From NCBI RefSeq assembly GCF_016103465.1, contig NZ_JAEEAP010000001.1, forward strand, positions 1 through 64,000: a DNA stretch of 64,000 bases, in the 5' to 3' direction. This DNA comes from Streptomyces sabulosicollis (GTDB lineage Bacteria > Actinomycetota > Actinomycetes > Streptomycetales > Streptomycetaceae). The position numbers were made by a program, and so were the translations under genes. Under the pieces are notes generated by a model, which saw only the letters and a program-made list of their open reading frames with translations, did no database searches and was not told the origin of the DNA. This document shows positions 1 through 8,660 of the stretch, in pieces; positions within the stretch are counted from its first letter, which is position 1; each line of letters begins with the position of its first letter.

Positions 1-2
1 CC

Positions 3-98
3 AACCCCTTCCTCCCCCAGGCCATCGCCCTCCTGCACACCGCCGCGGCCGCCCTGCCCGAGCGGGGCGAAGGCGACTGCCCCGTGGTCACCGGCTGA
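3..98 (+). CDS. C-terminal end of an unidentified protein (partial)
   Basis: An open frame runs in from the left edge and ends with TGA at 96-98, giving 31 visible residues rich in Ala, Leu and Pro. Codon use is typical of the rest of the window, so it is probably the true 3' end of a gene. No motif is visible and I do not recognise the family. Between its stop and the next gene at 361 I see no further supported gene. Confidence 0.4.
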   Translation, partial: NPFLPQAIALLHTAAAALPERGEGDCPVVTG

Positions 99-360
99 CC
101 AGCGGTGCGTCGCCGGCGATACGTGTTGCGGTAGCCGGACTCCGTGTCGGCGTGCCGCGGCCCGCCGTGGGCGAGACCTGGGACGACATGTCGTCGACCG
201 CCCACGGCGGGCGCGTCCCCGGTGCGATCGAACCGCTGTTGACGTCCGCCCGGCGGATCCGCCGGGCACGCACTGACCTGCGCTATGAGCGTGCGGTCCG
301 CGATCACGACATCTACTGAGGTTTTCGGTTCGAGGTGTCGTCATAGCGGCGGGAGCGATC

Positions 361-1236
361 TTGTCCAGGGCCGCAGGGCCCGGTCTACGCCGATTCGGTC
401 CCCAGGTTGCCGAATGGTGCGCTGACACGCCGGATCTCATCGCGCGGCTGACGTCCCAGTGGGAACTTTCGCTCGGTGAGTCCCTCCCGGACGGTGCTTC
501 GTCGGTCACGTTGCGGTGCCGTTGGCCCGACGGCACACCTGCGGTGTTGAAAGTCAGTCCGGACCGGGCCCTTCTGGCCGAGCAGGGCCGAACGCTGGGG
601 TGGTTCGCTGCCTCGGGCCGGGTACCCGCTGTGCTGGCCGTCGACGAGGGGGCGGGCGCAATGGTGTTGGAGGAGATCGTGCCCGGAACGCCGGCGGAGG
701 ACATGCCCGCTGCTTCGCTTCCGGGACAGTGGTCGGATCTGCTCGCCGCCTTGCACGGGGTCGCTCCGCCTTCGATGCCGACGCGTGTGCTGCGCGGGCG
801 GTGCGAGGAAGCCTTCGCCCGGGTCGGCAGACGGCTGTCCGAGCCTGCGGTCAGTGCACGGATGGACGTCACCGCGTGGGACAGGGCCATCCAGCGGTGC
901 GAGCGGCTGCTGGACACGGAGGCGACAACCGTGTTGCTCCACGGTGACCTGCACCTGGGCAACGTGCTCGACGGCGGCGCGGAGCGCGGTCTCATGGCAA
1001 TCGATCCGAAAGCCTGTGTCGGTGATCCGTGCTTCGACGCGGTGGACTATGTCGTAGCCGGCGCCGGGCTCGAGGGCGTCGAGACCCGCTGCGCGCGCGT
1101 GGCGGCAGCGTGCGGGCTCGATGGTGACCGGCTCCACGCCTGGAGCCAGGTGATCGCGCCGTTTGCGGCCATCGCCCACCTCAGTGACGGTGGTGAGAAA
1201 CCAGTGATCGATGAATTGCTCGCGTTGACCCGGTGA
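361..1236 (+). CDS. Aminoglycoside/hydroxyurea phosphotransferase, APH(6)-like
   Basis: Probable kinase that inactivates an aminoglycoside such as streptomycin by ATP-dependent phosphorylation. The 291-residue length fits the APH(6)/hydroxyurea-resistance family. The catalytic loop HGDLHLGN starts at His194, with catalytic Asp196 and Asn201. It is followed by the metal-binding IDPK motif (Asp215) and the FDAVDYV stretch typical of the family C-lobe. The start is TTG at 361, preceded by GGGAG about six bases upstream; no better in-frame start is visible. It stands alone next to transposase debris, so the real substrate is uncertain. Many such chromosomal kinases are not proven resistance genes. 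Confidence 0.85.
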   Translation: MSRAAGPGLRRFGPQVAEWCADTPDLIARLTSQWELSLGESLPDGASSVTLRCRWPDGTPAVLKVSPDRALLAEQGRTLGWFAASGRVPAVLAVDEGAGAMVLEEIVPGTPAEDMPAASLPGQWSDLLAALHGVAPPSMPTRVLRGRCEEAFARVGRRLSEPAVSARMDVTAWDRAIQRCERLLDTEATTVLLHGDLHLGNVLDGGAERGLMAIDPKACVGDPCFDAVDYVVAGAGLEGVETRCARVAAACGLDGDRLHAWSQVIAPFAAIAHLSDGGEKPVIDELLALTR

Positions 1237-1246
1237 GCACACCGGC

Positions 1247-1500
1247 TATTCCCGGTCACCTCTCACCCGTACCGTCAACCACCTCCGTGGCCAGCTCACC
1301 CGCATCTTCCCCGGCCTGGAACGCGCGCTGGACTTCACCGACACCGGCCCGTTCACCCCGCTGACCGTCTACCGGACCCCAGCAGCCGTCGGCCGGCTCG
1401 GGGCCAAGCGGCTGGAGACCTGGCTCCGAAAGCGCAAGGTTCTCCGCACCGACCGGCTGGCCGGGACGGCCGTCCTGGCCGCCGAGCGTCAGCACACCAG
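1247..1500 (+). pseudogene. IS110-family transposase fragment
   Basis: Just after the kinase stop, one frame reads LTRTVNHLRGQLTRIFPG, then LERALDF, TVYRTPAAVGRLG and LETWLRKRKV. This matches the central region of IS110-family transposases, where a conserved helix precedes the helix-hairpin-helix 'TPAAIRRLG' segment. The N-terminal RuvC-like DEDD domain and the C-terminal Ser domain are absent, and there is no start codon or RBS. It is a decayed internal fragment. Family assignment is from remembered motifs. Confidence 0.65.
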
Positions 1501-1561
1501 CCGGAGGGGCGACGAGCGCGGAGCGTCGAACAGTGGTGGGGGTGCGGGCCGGGCGGTTCGC

Positions 1562-2629
1562 TCAGGTGAGGAGTTTCGCGAGCTGAGCCATCTCGGTGGG
1601 CGGGTCGACCACCGGTTGGATGAGGAGTTCGTCGATGCCCGCCTGTTCCAGGGCGTTGATGCGGGTGAGGAGGTCGTCGCGGGTGCCGACGAGGGCCAGG
1701 GCGTTCATCAGCTGGGGCAGGACCAGGTCCCGGTCCTGCGGCGCGATGCGTTCGAGGTAGCCGGGGTAGATCTTGGTGTACCGGTCCGCCGCGGTGGCGG
1801 TGGTGCCTCGCCGGTCGAGGAGTCGTCGCACCGCCTCGCGTTCATCGGAGCCGAGTTGCTCGGCGAAGGCAGGTGTGTCAGCGGCGAAAGACAGCAGCGA
1901 CAGGACCAGGTGACCTGTCGCGTCCCGGGCCGCGTCGCTGTGGGGATCCTCGTTCTCGTGAAGCATGTGGAGCGAGGTGACCAGGTACGAGTGCGCCCGG
2001 GAGACCGCGTGGGAGTCGGGGCCGCGGGGCGTGCCGTGGGCGGCTTGGCTGCGGGCGTCGTGCAGCGCTTGCCAGGCGGTGGGATCGAGCAGGCCGACGG
2101 AGATGAGTCCTGCGCCGCGGCGGCCGGCGACGGCGGCGGCTTTGGGTCCGTGCAGCGCCGCGACGACGAACTCGATCGGATCAGTGGTGTTCACCTGCGC
2201 CCCGGCGTGCAGGAAACGGATGTCGCGGACCCGGTCACCTTCGCGGTACTCGGTCGAGCGTCCGGCGCACAGATCCTGCAGTGCCGCGGTGAAGTCCTCC
2301 AGCGCGGCCGCCTTGGTCGGCGGCATGCCCAGGGTGCGCCGGGCGGTGTTTCCGGTGCCGACCCCGCAGATGATCCGGCCCGGCGCCAGGGCATTGAGGC
2401 TGGCGAACCCGCTCGCCGCGGCCGGGGCCGAGCGCAGCGCCGCTGAGGTCACGCCGATACCGAGCCTGATGCGGCGGGTGGCCTTCGCGCACAGGCTCAA
2501 GGCGACGAACGGGTCACCGTGGACCATCGGTGTGTCGTAGACCCAGAAGCTGTGCAAGCCCAACTCCTCGGCCCGCACCGCGAGATCCTCCACACCGGGC
2601 TGCGCGGCGACGACGACGCCTGCACGCAT
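1562..2629 (-). CDS. LLM-class (F420-dependent type) oxidoreductase
   Basis: Luciferase-like TIM-barrel oxidoreductase of 355 residues, probably using F420 or flavin. The N-terminus carries the barrel start (AGVVVAAQPG), then HSFWVYDTPM, RIRLGIGVTSA and the cofactor-binding stretch LAPGRIICGVGTGN. The C-terminus ends with the usual IDELLIQPVVD strand. The chosen start is ATG at 2629, with GGAGG seven bases upstream. The frame stays open 120 bases further upstream, but those codons resemble an IS21 transposase fragment, so the longer version is probably an accident. Substrate unknown. It has no operon partner: transposase relics lie upstream and the IS110 fragment downstream. Confidence 0.8.
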   Translation of the reverse strand: MRAGVVVAAQPGVEDLAVRAEELGLHSFWVYDTPMVHGDPFVALSLCAKATRRIRLGIGVTSAALRSAPAAASGFASLNALAPGRIICGVGTGNTARRTLGMPPTKAAALEDFTAALQDLCAGRSTEYREGDRVRDIRFLHAGAQVNTTDPIEFVVAALHGPKAAAVAGRRGAGLISVGLLDPTAWQALHDARSQAAHGTPRGPDSHAVSRAHSYLVTSLHMLHENEDPHSDAARDATGHLVLSLLSFAADTPAFAEQLGSDEREAVRRLLDRRGTTATAADRYTKIYPGYLERIAPQDRDLVLPQLMNALALVGTRDDLLTRINALEQAGIDELLIQPVVDPPTEMAQLAKLLT

Positions 2630-2697
2630 CTGGACCTCCAAGGTATGGGGATCGAATCGAGATTGCTCAGCACGACAGGTTGCCGCGGCGGTCGAAG

Positions 2698-2845
2698 CGG
2701 GGCCCAGCCAGACCGCGTTGAGGACCTTCCGCACCGTCCGCCATGTCAAACAGCGCTTGCGCTCCAGGCCCAGGTCAACCTGCCATCCCGATGGTCACGC
2801 CAGACCGCAGCGTACAGCTCGACCCTCGGCAACTGGGGCATGACC
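2698..2845 (-). pseudogene. IS21-type transposase N-terminal fragment
   Basis: On the minus strand one frame reads LPRVELYAAVWRDHRDG and, after a frame change, ERKRCLTWRTVRKVLNAVW. Together they match the start of Streptomyces IS21-like IstA proteins, which begin with an 'RVELYAxIRRDxRxG' segment followed by an HTH 'KYGVGxRTVxKAL'. The frame change shows it is dead. The second half runs in frame into the LLM oxidoreductase gene without a stop. Assignment rests on remembered family motifs. Confidence 0.5.
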
Positions 2846-2859
2846 AGGCCCCTCCCAGA

Positions 2860-2965
2860 AACACCTGATGCTGACCTGGCAAGTCCTGGGCCGCCTTCAA
2901 CCCAGGCAAAGGTCCGTTCGATGGTCCAGCGGCGCCGGCCAATCCACTGGCCGTCCCGGTGGAGG
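2860..2965 (-). pseudogene. IS5-type transposase C-terminal fragment
   Basis: The minus strand encodes WIGRRRWTIERTFAWVEG, closely matching the conserved C-terminal 'RRWxVERTFAWLxxFRRL' segment of IS5-group DDE transposases, including the catalytic Glu. Similarity stops right after this motif, so only a remnant remains. Bases 2970-3256, before the next gene, hold no coding region I can support. Confidence 0.6.
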
Positions 2966-3256
2966 ACATCGTGAGCCCTGCCCGGCGCGGCCTGTTTCCC
3001 CGTGCGGCCACCCTGGAGCGGACGGCACCGGTGGCCGGCACCGGCAGCGCCCCATCAGGTCGCCGGGCAGCGTCGGGTCCGCCCGATGGGCGTCGTCGGC
3101 GACCGTGGGGCGGGCAGCCGCTGCTCCGCGCCCCGGCGGGCCTCGGACACCTGCCGGACCGGCACGCTCACGTCGGGCAGCGGCACCCGGTGACCACGCA
3201 GCCGGCCTCCGGGGCCCGTCCGGCGCCGTTTCAGCGAACCCCAGCGGCGGAGTGGA

Positions 3257-4639
3257 TCAGTGTGCCGGCCGGCCACGGTCACTCTCACCGACAACCGCTG
3301 TACCGATGTTCCCCGAGGTCCAGTCGGGCTCCCGGTAGTCGACGGCCGCCGGCAGGGCGAAGACGGCCACCAGGGCGGAGACGGCGCACGCGGCCGTCAT
3401 GTACCAGCCGAAGCTCACATCGCTGCCCGTCAGGTCGTGCAGCCAGACCGCGACCAGACCGGCCGTCGAGCCGATCAGCGAGGTGCCGACGTTGAAGTTG
3501 AGCGCGGCCGCGCTGGATCGCACCTCCGGTGGGAAGCTGAGCACGCAGGCGACGTTCAGCGGTGCCGCCACCAGGTTGTTGAGCACCGTGAACACCACGA
3601 CCGCGAGGGTGGCCAGGACGATGGACCTGCTGCCGATGGCCATGAAGGTGGGCACGGTCAGCACCACGAACAGGCCGTAGCCCACCAGCAGCGGCAGCCG
3701 GGCGCCGTACCGGTCCGCCAGCACCCCGCCCCAGACGCTGGGCAGCGGTCCCACGGCGTAGGTGAGCATGGAGGCCAGCAGCGCCAGCGAGGTGGGGAAT
3801 CCGGCGCTGATCAGGGCGGTCACCAAGTACGCCTGGATGGTGTACGAGCCGATGCGCTGTCCGGCCCCCAGCCCGATGGCCTTGAGCATGTCGCGCCAGT
3901 ACAGGCGCACCGCGTCCCGCAGCGGTGTCTGCTTCGCCTCGACGGCGTCGACCTGCCGCTTCATCTGCTCGAACTCGGGGGTCTCGTCCAGCCGGTTGCG
4001 GATGTAGAAGCCGATGAACGCCATGGGAATGGCCAGCAGGAAGGGAATCCGCCAGCCCCAGCTCTCGAACGCAGCCGCCGGCATGACGACGGTGAGCACG
4101 AAGGCGACGCCGGAGCCGAGCAGCGAGCCCACCGAACAGGTCGCGTTCATCAGTCCGGCCAGGTAGTTGCGGCGCCGGCTGCCGGGTTCGTGCTCGAGCA
4201 GGAACTGGGCCGCAGTGGTGTACTCCACACTGGCGCCCAGCCCCTGGAGTACCCGGGAGAACAGCAGCAGGACGGGCGCGGCCGCGCCGATCGCCGCATA
4301 GGTGGGCAGCAGACCGATCCCGGCGGTGCCGACGCTCATCAGGGAGAGGGTGAGGATCAGTACCCCGCGGCGGCCCCTGCGGTCGGCGAGCGGCCCGAGG
4401 AGCACCGCTCCGAGCGGGCGGATGAAGTAGGACAGCGACACCCCGACGTAGGTGGAGAACAGCGCCACCAGCCCGTCGCCGGACGGGAAGAACAGCTTGG
4501 CCAGCACCGCCGCCAGCGTTCCGTACAGCGTGAAGTCGTAGTACTCGACGACGTTGCCGATCATGGTGGACGCGTACACCCGGCGCCGGGTGCTCCTGGC
4601 GGGGACGGCGGCGCGGGGGGCGGTGTCGGCGGTGTCCAT
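3257..4639 (-). CDS. MFS transporter, metabolite:proton symporter (MHS) type
   Basis: 460-residue, 12-helix transporter in the cytoplasmic membrane. MHS-family features are the first-helix motif NVVEYYDFTLYG near residue 30, the loop signature GPLADRRGRRG at 82-92 between helices 2 and 3, and RVLQGLGASVEYTTA before helix 5. Family members (ProP, ShiA, KgtP) import carboxylates, betaines or similar compounds with protons. It is the last gene of the minus-strand operon. Its ATG overlaps the TGA of the hydantoinase B gene by one base, so it is translationally coupled and probably imports that enzyme's substrate. The natural substrate cannot be read from sequence; a hydantoin-like or small cyclic amide compound is an inference from context. 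Confidence 0.88.
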   Translation of the reverse strand: MDTADTAPRAAVPARSTRRRVYASTMIGNVVEYYDFTLYGTLAAVLAKLFFPSGDGLVALFSTYVGVSLSYFIRPLGAVLLGPLADRRGRRGVLILTLSLMSVGTAGIGLLPTYAAIGAAAPVLLLFSRVLQGLGASVEYTTAAQFLLEHEPGSRRRNYLAGLMNATCSVGSLLGSGVAFVLTVVMPAAAFESWGWRIPFLLAIPMAFIGFYIRNRLDETPEFEQMKRQVDAVEAKQTPLRDAVRLYWRDMLKAIGLGAGQRIGSYTIQAYLVTALISAGFPTSLALLASMLTYAVGPLPSVWGGVLADRYGARLPLLVGYGLFVVLTVPTFMAIGSRSIVLATLAVVVFTVLNNLVAAPLNVACVLSFPPEVRSSAAALNFNVGTSLIGSTAGLVAVWLHDLTGSDVSFGWYMTAACAVSALVAVFALPAAVDYREPDWTSGNIGTAVVGESDRGRPAH

Positions 4640-6303
4640 CAGCGCTCCCCCGGGCAGCCGAGGTGGCCTGGGTAGTGACGTTCCGCCGCGCGTCGGGTGA
4701 CCTTGCCTTCGGCGAGGTCACGGGCGACGGCCTCGGGGGCGCGGTCCCGCGGACGGCCGTAGCCGCCCGCCCCCGCCGTCTCGATGGTCACACTCTCGCC
4801 CGGCCGCAGCACGGTGTACCCGTGGTCGACGGGCCGGGCGCCCTCGCTGAGCACGATCTTCGCCGTGGCGCCCTCGGTGCCCCCGCGCAGCCCCCAGGGG
4901 TGGGAGGTCTGACGGCTGGTGTCCACCCAGAAGTGCACCTCGTCGCTCTCCACCCGGACCGTCCGCCGGATGCCGAGGCCGCCGCGGAACTCCCCCGCGC
5001 CCCCGGAGTCGTCGATCAGCTCGTACGCCTCGATGACCAGCGGGTACTCGGTCTCCAGGCTTTCCACCGGCAGATTGGAGGTGTTCGTCATGTGGACCTG
5101 CACCCCGTCCAGTCCGTCCTTGGTGGCCCGGGCGCCGGAGCCGCCGCCGATGGTCTCCAGATAGACGAACTCCTTGCCGGTGAGCGGGTTGAGTCCGGAG
5201 AAGTGCACCCCGGTGTTGGCGCCGTTGCTCGCCGCGGTGACCCGGTCCGGTACGGCGGGGGCCAGTGCGCCGTGGATCAGGTCGACGATGCGCTGGCAGG
5301 TCTCGCTGCGCCCGTTGACCGCCGCCGGATAGCGGCAGTTGACGATCGAGCCGGTGGGCGCGTCGATGTGGATGGCGCGGTACATCCCGGCGTTGGGCAC
5401 GATGTCGGCGTCGATGAGGCTCTTGACCGAGTAGTAGACGGTGGCGTACAGCGCCGTCCACACCACATTGACGCTGGCCCGCACCTGCGGTGGGTTGCCG
5501 GCGAAGTCGAAGAACATCTCCTCCCCGGCGACGCGCACGGCCACCCGCAGTTCGCGCTCCACGTCCAGCTCCGGGCAGTCGAACAGGTCGGTGAAGTGGT
5601 AGGAGCCGTCGGGGATGGCGCCGATCGCGGCCCGGGTGCGCCGCTCGGTGTAGTCGAGCAGTGCGTCCCCGGCCCGCACCACGACGTCCCGGCCGTAGCG
5701 CTCGCACAGCTCCCGGTAGCGCAGCACCGCGAGCCGGTTCGCGGACTCCTGGGCCCGCAGGTCGGCCCGGCGCTCGTCCGGCACCTGGCAGTTGAGCAGG
5801 ATCAGCGAGAGCAGCTCTTCCTGCTGCACCCCGGCCCGCACCAGCCGCACCGGCGGGATGCGCAGCCCCTCCTGGAAGATGTGGGCGTGGCCGCGGTCGC
5901 CGAAGTCGGCGTGATGGGCCAGGGTGGCCGCCCAGGCGGTCAGCTCACCGGCCACGAAGACCGGGGTGGCCAGCACGATGTCCGGCAGGTGCGAGCCGCC
6001 GCCGTTGTACGGGTCGTTGCCGATGAAGACATCGCCGTCCCTGATCTCCTCGACCGGGAACCGTTCCAGGATGGAGCCGACGATCCCCATCAGCGAGCCC
6101 AGGTGCAGCGGTGAACCGCCCTCGTCCTGGGCGATGCCGTTGCCCGCGGTGTCGAACAACCCGGCGGTGCAGTCCCGGCGTTCCTTGATGTTGGTGGAGA
6201 ACGCGGCCCGCACCAGGGTGCCGCTCATCTCCTCCACGATGGTGGCGAGTGCCGAGCCGATCACCTCGACCAGGACACCGTCGAGTTCCCGTTGTGCCGC
6301 CAC
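4639..6303 (-). CDS. Hydantoinase/oxoprolinase B subunit (HyuB family)
   Basis: 554-residue B subunit of an ATP-dependent cyclic-amide hydrolase (N-methylhydantoinase/5-oxoprolinase/acetone carboxylase superfamily). Typical motifs are NIKERRDCTAGLFD near the N-terminus, IGNDPYNGGGSHLPDI, LAHHADFGDRGH, and the C-terminal glycine-rich TAGAGGYGRP. The start is GTG at 6303, two bases after the HyuA stop; the upstream extension of the same frame is antisense-like within hyuA and shows no homology. HyuA and HyuB act as a complex, HyuA binding ATP and HyuB forming the amidohydrolase part. It is coupled downstream to the MHS transporter. Substrate is uncertain; see the LacI locus finding. Confidence 0.9.
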   Translation of the reverse strand: MAAQRELDGVLVEVIGSALATIVEEMSGTLVRAAFSTNIKERRDCTAGLFDTAGNGIAQDEGGSPLHLGSLMGIVGSILERFPVEEIRDGDVFIGNDPYNGGGSHLPDIVLATPVFVAGELTAWAATLAHHADFGDRGHAHIFQEGLRIPPVRLVRAGVQQEELLSLILLNCQVPDERRADLRAQESANRLAVLRYRELCERYGRDVVVRAGDALLDYTERRTRAAIGAIPDGSYHFTDLFDCPELDVERELRVAVRVAGEEMFFDFAGNPPQVRASVNVVWTALYATVYYSVKSLIDADIVPNAGMYRAIHIDAPTGSIVNCRYPAAVNGRSETCQRIVDLIHGALAPAVPDRVTAASNGANTGVHFSGLNPLTGKEFVYLETIGGGSGARATKDGLDGVQVHMTNTSNLPVESLETEYPLVIEAYELIDDSGGAGEFRGGLGIRRTVRVESDEVHFWVDTSRQTSHPWGLRGGTEGATAKIVLSEGARPVDHGYTVLRPGESVTIETAGAGGYGRPRDRAPEAVARDLAEGKVTRRAAERHYPGHLGCPGER

Positions 6304-6305
6304 GG

Positions 6306-8363
6306 TCAGCTCCCTTGCGTTCGAATGATCAGGTTGCGCAGGTCGTCCACCTCGCAGGTGTCGCCGGGCAGCAGCAGGGTGGTGCTGTCCATCTGCTCGA
6401 TGACCGCCGGTCCGGTGATCCGGTGTCCCGGCTCGAGCCGGCCCCGGTCGTACACGGGGCAGTCCGCCGGGGCGCCGGTCTCCTTCAGATACACCTGGCG
6501 GCGGGCCGTCACCGCATCGGCGGGGGTGCCGCCGCGGGACGCGGACCGCACGATCCCGGCGCGGGAGACCGCGCCCACCGCCTGCGCCCGGAAGGTCACC
6601 GCCTCGATGGACTCGTCGGCCAGCCGGTAGCCGTACACGCGGTCGTGGGCGTCCTGGAAGTCCGCCCGCAGCCGGCGGACGGTGTCCTCGGTGACGGGGC
6701 CGTCCGGGAGGGGCACGCCGAGTTCGTAGTTCTGGCCCCGGTAGCGCATGTCCACGCCTCGGGTGATGCCGCGGCGGGCCGGGTCGACGTCCTCGCTGTC
6801 GAACCACGCGGTCGCGCTCGCGGTCAGTTCGTCGAGTACCTCGGACAGCTGGTCGACGGTGTCCTGGTGCACCGCCACCCGCCGGGTGCGCATGAAGTCG
6901 CTGCGCACATCGGTCATCAGCAGCCCCAGCGCCGACTGCGCGCCCGGGGTCTCCGGGACCACGACGGTGGTGCAGCCCAGTTCGGCGGCGAGCCGGGCCG
7001 CGTGCAGCGGACCGGCGCCGCCGAAGGGCACGAGCGCGTAGTCGCGCGGGTCGTAGCCGCGGTGCACCGAGATGACCCGGATGGCCCGCGCCATGTTGGC
7101 GGTGACGACGTCGATGATGCCCTGCGCGGTGTCCGGCACGGACAGGCCGAGCCGCTCCGCCAGGCGGGCCACCGCGCGGTAGGAGGCGGCATGGTCGATC
7201 TTCAGCTGGCCGTTGAGCAGGTATTCGGGGTTGAGCACCCGCAGGACCACGTTGGCGTCGGTGACGGTGGCCTCGTCGCCGTGGCCGTAACAGGCCGGTC
7301 CGGGGAACGCGCCGGCGCTGGCCGGTCCCACCCGCAGGTGTCCGCCGCTGTCGATCCAGGCGATGGAGCCGCCGCCCGCGCCCACGGTGTGGATGTCCAG
7401 CATGGGCGAGCGCACCGGTCGCCCGTCGATCTCCAGGCCGGCGGTGACCTTTGGCTCGCCGTGCTGCACCAGCGAGACATCGGAGGAGGTACCGCCCATG
7501 TCGAAGGTGATGATGTCCCCGAACCCGGCGGCCGAGCAGATCGCCGCGGCGCCCACCACCCCGGTGCTCGGGCCGGACAGCACCAGTCGCACCGGCAGCC
7601 GTTCGGCGGTGACGAACGGAATCACGCCACCGTTGGACTGGGTCACATGCGGTTCACAGCGGAGCCCGGACGCGGCCAGCGTGGAGCGCAGCCGGGCCAG
7701 GTAGTCGGCGACCACGGGCCCGATGTAGGCGTTGGTGACCACCGTGGACAGCCGCTCGAACTCGCGGAACTCCGGCAGCACCTCGCTGGACAGCGAGACA
7801 TGGGCCTCGGGCATCTCATCGCGGATGATCTCGCCGATCGCCCGTTCGTGGTCCGGACGGACGTAGGAGTACAGCAGACAGACCGCGACGGAGGCCACAC
7901 CCTGGGCCTTCAGGGCGCGCACCGCCTCCCGTACCTCGTCCGGGTCCAGTGGGACCTCCACCCGGCCGTCGTGCCGGACCCGCTCGGTCACCTCCCTCCG
8001 CAGGTCGCGGGGGACGAACGGGGCGGGCTTGTCCGCCTGGGCGTCGTACATGTCCGGACGGCGGCCGCGGCCGAGTTCGAGCAGGTCCCGGAAGCCCCGG
8101 GTGGTGATCAGGCCGGTGCGCACACCGCGCCCGGTGAGCAGTGCGTTGGTGCCGACCGTGGTGCCGTGGGCGAAGTAGCCGACCTCGGCCATCTCCCGGC
8201 CGCCGATCTGGTCCAGGAGTTCGCCGAGTCCGCGCACGATGGCCCGGCCGGGGTCGTCTGGCGTGGAAGAGACCTTGCGTACATGGATCCGGCCGGTCGC
8301 CTCGTCGTACGCGCACACGTCCGTGAAGGTGCCGCCGGTGTCCACACCGATTCTCAGGCTCAT
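6306..8363 (-). CDS. Hydantoinase/oxoprolinase A subunit (HyuA family)
   Basis: 685-residue A subunit of the hydantoinase/oxoprolinase family, with an ASKHA-type ATPase fold. The phosphate-binding motif GVDTGGTFTDV is at residues 6-16. The second ATPase segment FDMGGTSSDV lies near residue 288, with VPFGGAGPLHAARLA further on. It couples ATP hydrolysis to opening of a cyclic amide such as N-methylhydantoin or 5-oxoproline, with HyuB. It is first in the operon HyuA-HyuB-MHS transporter and is transcribed from a promoter that carries a palindromic operator just downstream of its -10 box, divergent from the FAD oxidoreductase. Length is normal for the stand-alone A subunit. Confidence 0.92.
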   Translation of the reverse strand: MSLRIGVDTGGTFTDVCAYDEATGRIHVRKVSSTPDDPGRAIVRGLGELLDQIGGREMAEVGYFAHGTTVGTNALLTGRGVRTGLITTRGFRDLLELGRGRRPDMYDAQADKPAPFVPRDLRREVTERVRHDGRVEVPLDPDEVREAVRALKAQGVASVAVCLLYSYVRPDHERAIGEIIRDEMPEAHVSLSSEVLPEFREFERLSTVVTNAYIGPVVADYLARLRSTLAASGLRCEPHVTQSNGGVIPFVTAERLPVRLVLSGPSTGVVGAAAICSAAGFGDIITFDMGGTSSDVSLVQHGEPKVTAGLEIDGRPVRSPMLDIHTVGAGGGSIAWIDSGGHLRVGPASAGAFPGPACYGHGDEATVTDANVVLRVLNPEYLLNGQLKIDHAASYRAVARLAERLGLSVPDTAQGIIDVVTANMARAIRVISVHRGYDPRDYALVPFGGAGPLHAARLAAELGCTTVVVPETPGAQSALGLLMTDVRSDFMRTRRVAVHQDTVDQLSEVLDELTASATAWFDSEDVDPARRGITRGVDMRYRGQNYELGVPLPDGPVTEDTVRRLRADFQDAHDRVYGYRLADESIEAVTFRAQAVGAVSRAGIVRSASRGGTPADAVTARRQVYLKETGAPADCPVYDRGRLEPGHRITGPAVIEQMDSTTLLLPGDTCEVDDLRNLIIRTQGS

Positions 8364-8398
8364 GGATGCCTTGCCTCGTGGGTATCGACTTTCCCGTC

Positions 8399-8414
8399 CC
8401 GGGAACGTTCCCGG
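8399..8414. promoter_or_regulatory. LacI-type operator O1 (hyuA side)
   Basis: Perfect 16-bp palindrome CCGGGAACGTTCCCGG with core GGGAACGTTCCC and a central CG, the usual form of LacI/GalR operators. It lies 12 bases downstream of the -10 box of the hyuA promoter and 35 bases upstream of the hyuA ATG, so binding would block transcription start. The probable ligand is the LacI protein encoded at 9880. Confidence 0.8.
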
Positions 8415-8426
8415 AAAGTGGGCGTC

Positions 8427-8455
8427 ACTCTAGGCAGCCACATCAGGGCGGTCAA
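8427..8455 (-). promoter_or_regulatory. Promoter for hyuA-hyuB-transporter operon
   Basis: On the minus strand a -35 box TTGACC (8455-8450) is separated by 17 bases from a -10 box TAGAGT (8432-8427). This is a good match to the Streptomyces housekeeping sigma factor (HrdB) consensus. Operator O1 immediately follows, over the expected start site. Confidence 0.65.
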
Positions 8456-8530
8456 GGCTCTGGACACGCTTTGTCCGCCGCCATCCGCCGCGTAAACACC
8501 CTGCTTACGCACTGCACACCGCGCGGACGA

Positions 8531-8560
8531 TTGACCGCCTTCGACGGCGACGCGTATGGT
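8531..8560 (+). promoter_or_regulatory. Promoter for the FAD oxidoreductase-LacI transcript
   Basis: A -35 box TTGACC at 8531-8536 and a -10 box TATGGT at 8555-8560, with an 18-base spacer. Operator O2 starts 12 bases after the -10 box, the same arrangement as on the opposite strand. It also shows that an ATG overlapping the -10 box cannot be the gene start. Confidence 0.65.
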
Positions 8561-8572
8561 CGGCACCAGAAA

Positions 8573-8592
8573 TTCCGGGAACGTTCCCGGAA
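8573..8592. promoter_or_regulatory. LacI-type operator O2 (FAD oxidoreductase side)
   Basis: Perfect 20-bp palindrome TTCCGGGAACGTTCCCGGAA. Its inner 16 bases are identical to O1, 174 bases away. It overlaps the expected +1 of the divergent promoter at 8531-8560. Two identical operators on both promoters suggest joint repression, possibly with looping, and self-control of the LacI gene. Confidence 0.8.
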
Positions 8593-8660
8593 CGAACGCG
8601 GACTTCGACAATCCCGGAACGACACACTCCGGCGGTTCGGTTCCGGACAAGGGAAGAGGC

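Noticed and set aside
100-360. Transposase-like C-terminal stretch (LRYERAVRDHDIY) before the kinase gene
   Set aside because: Only about a dozen residues look suggestive and no conserved transposase motif is present.
6249-8495. A 748-codon plus-strand frame across hyuA
   Set aside because: Antisense shadow of hyuA; it also covers the operator O1 region and shows no domain.
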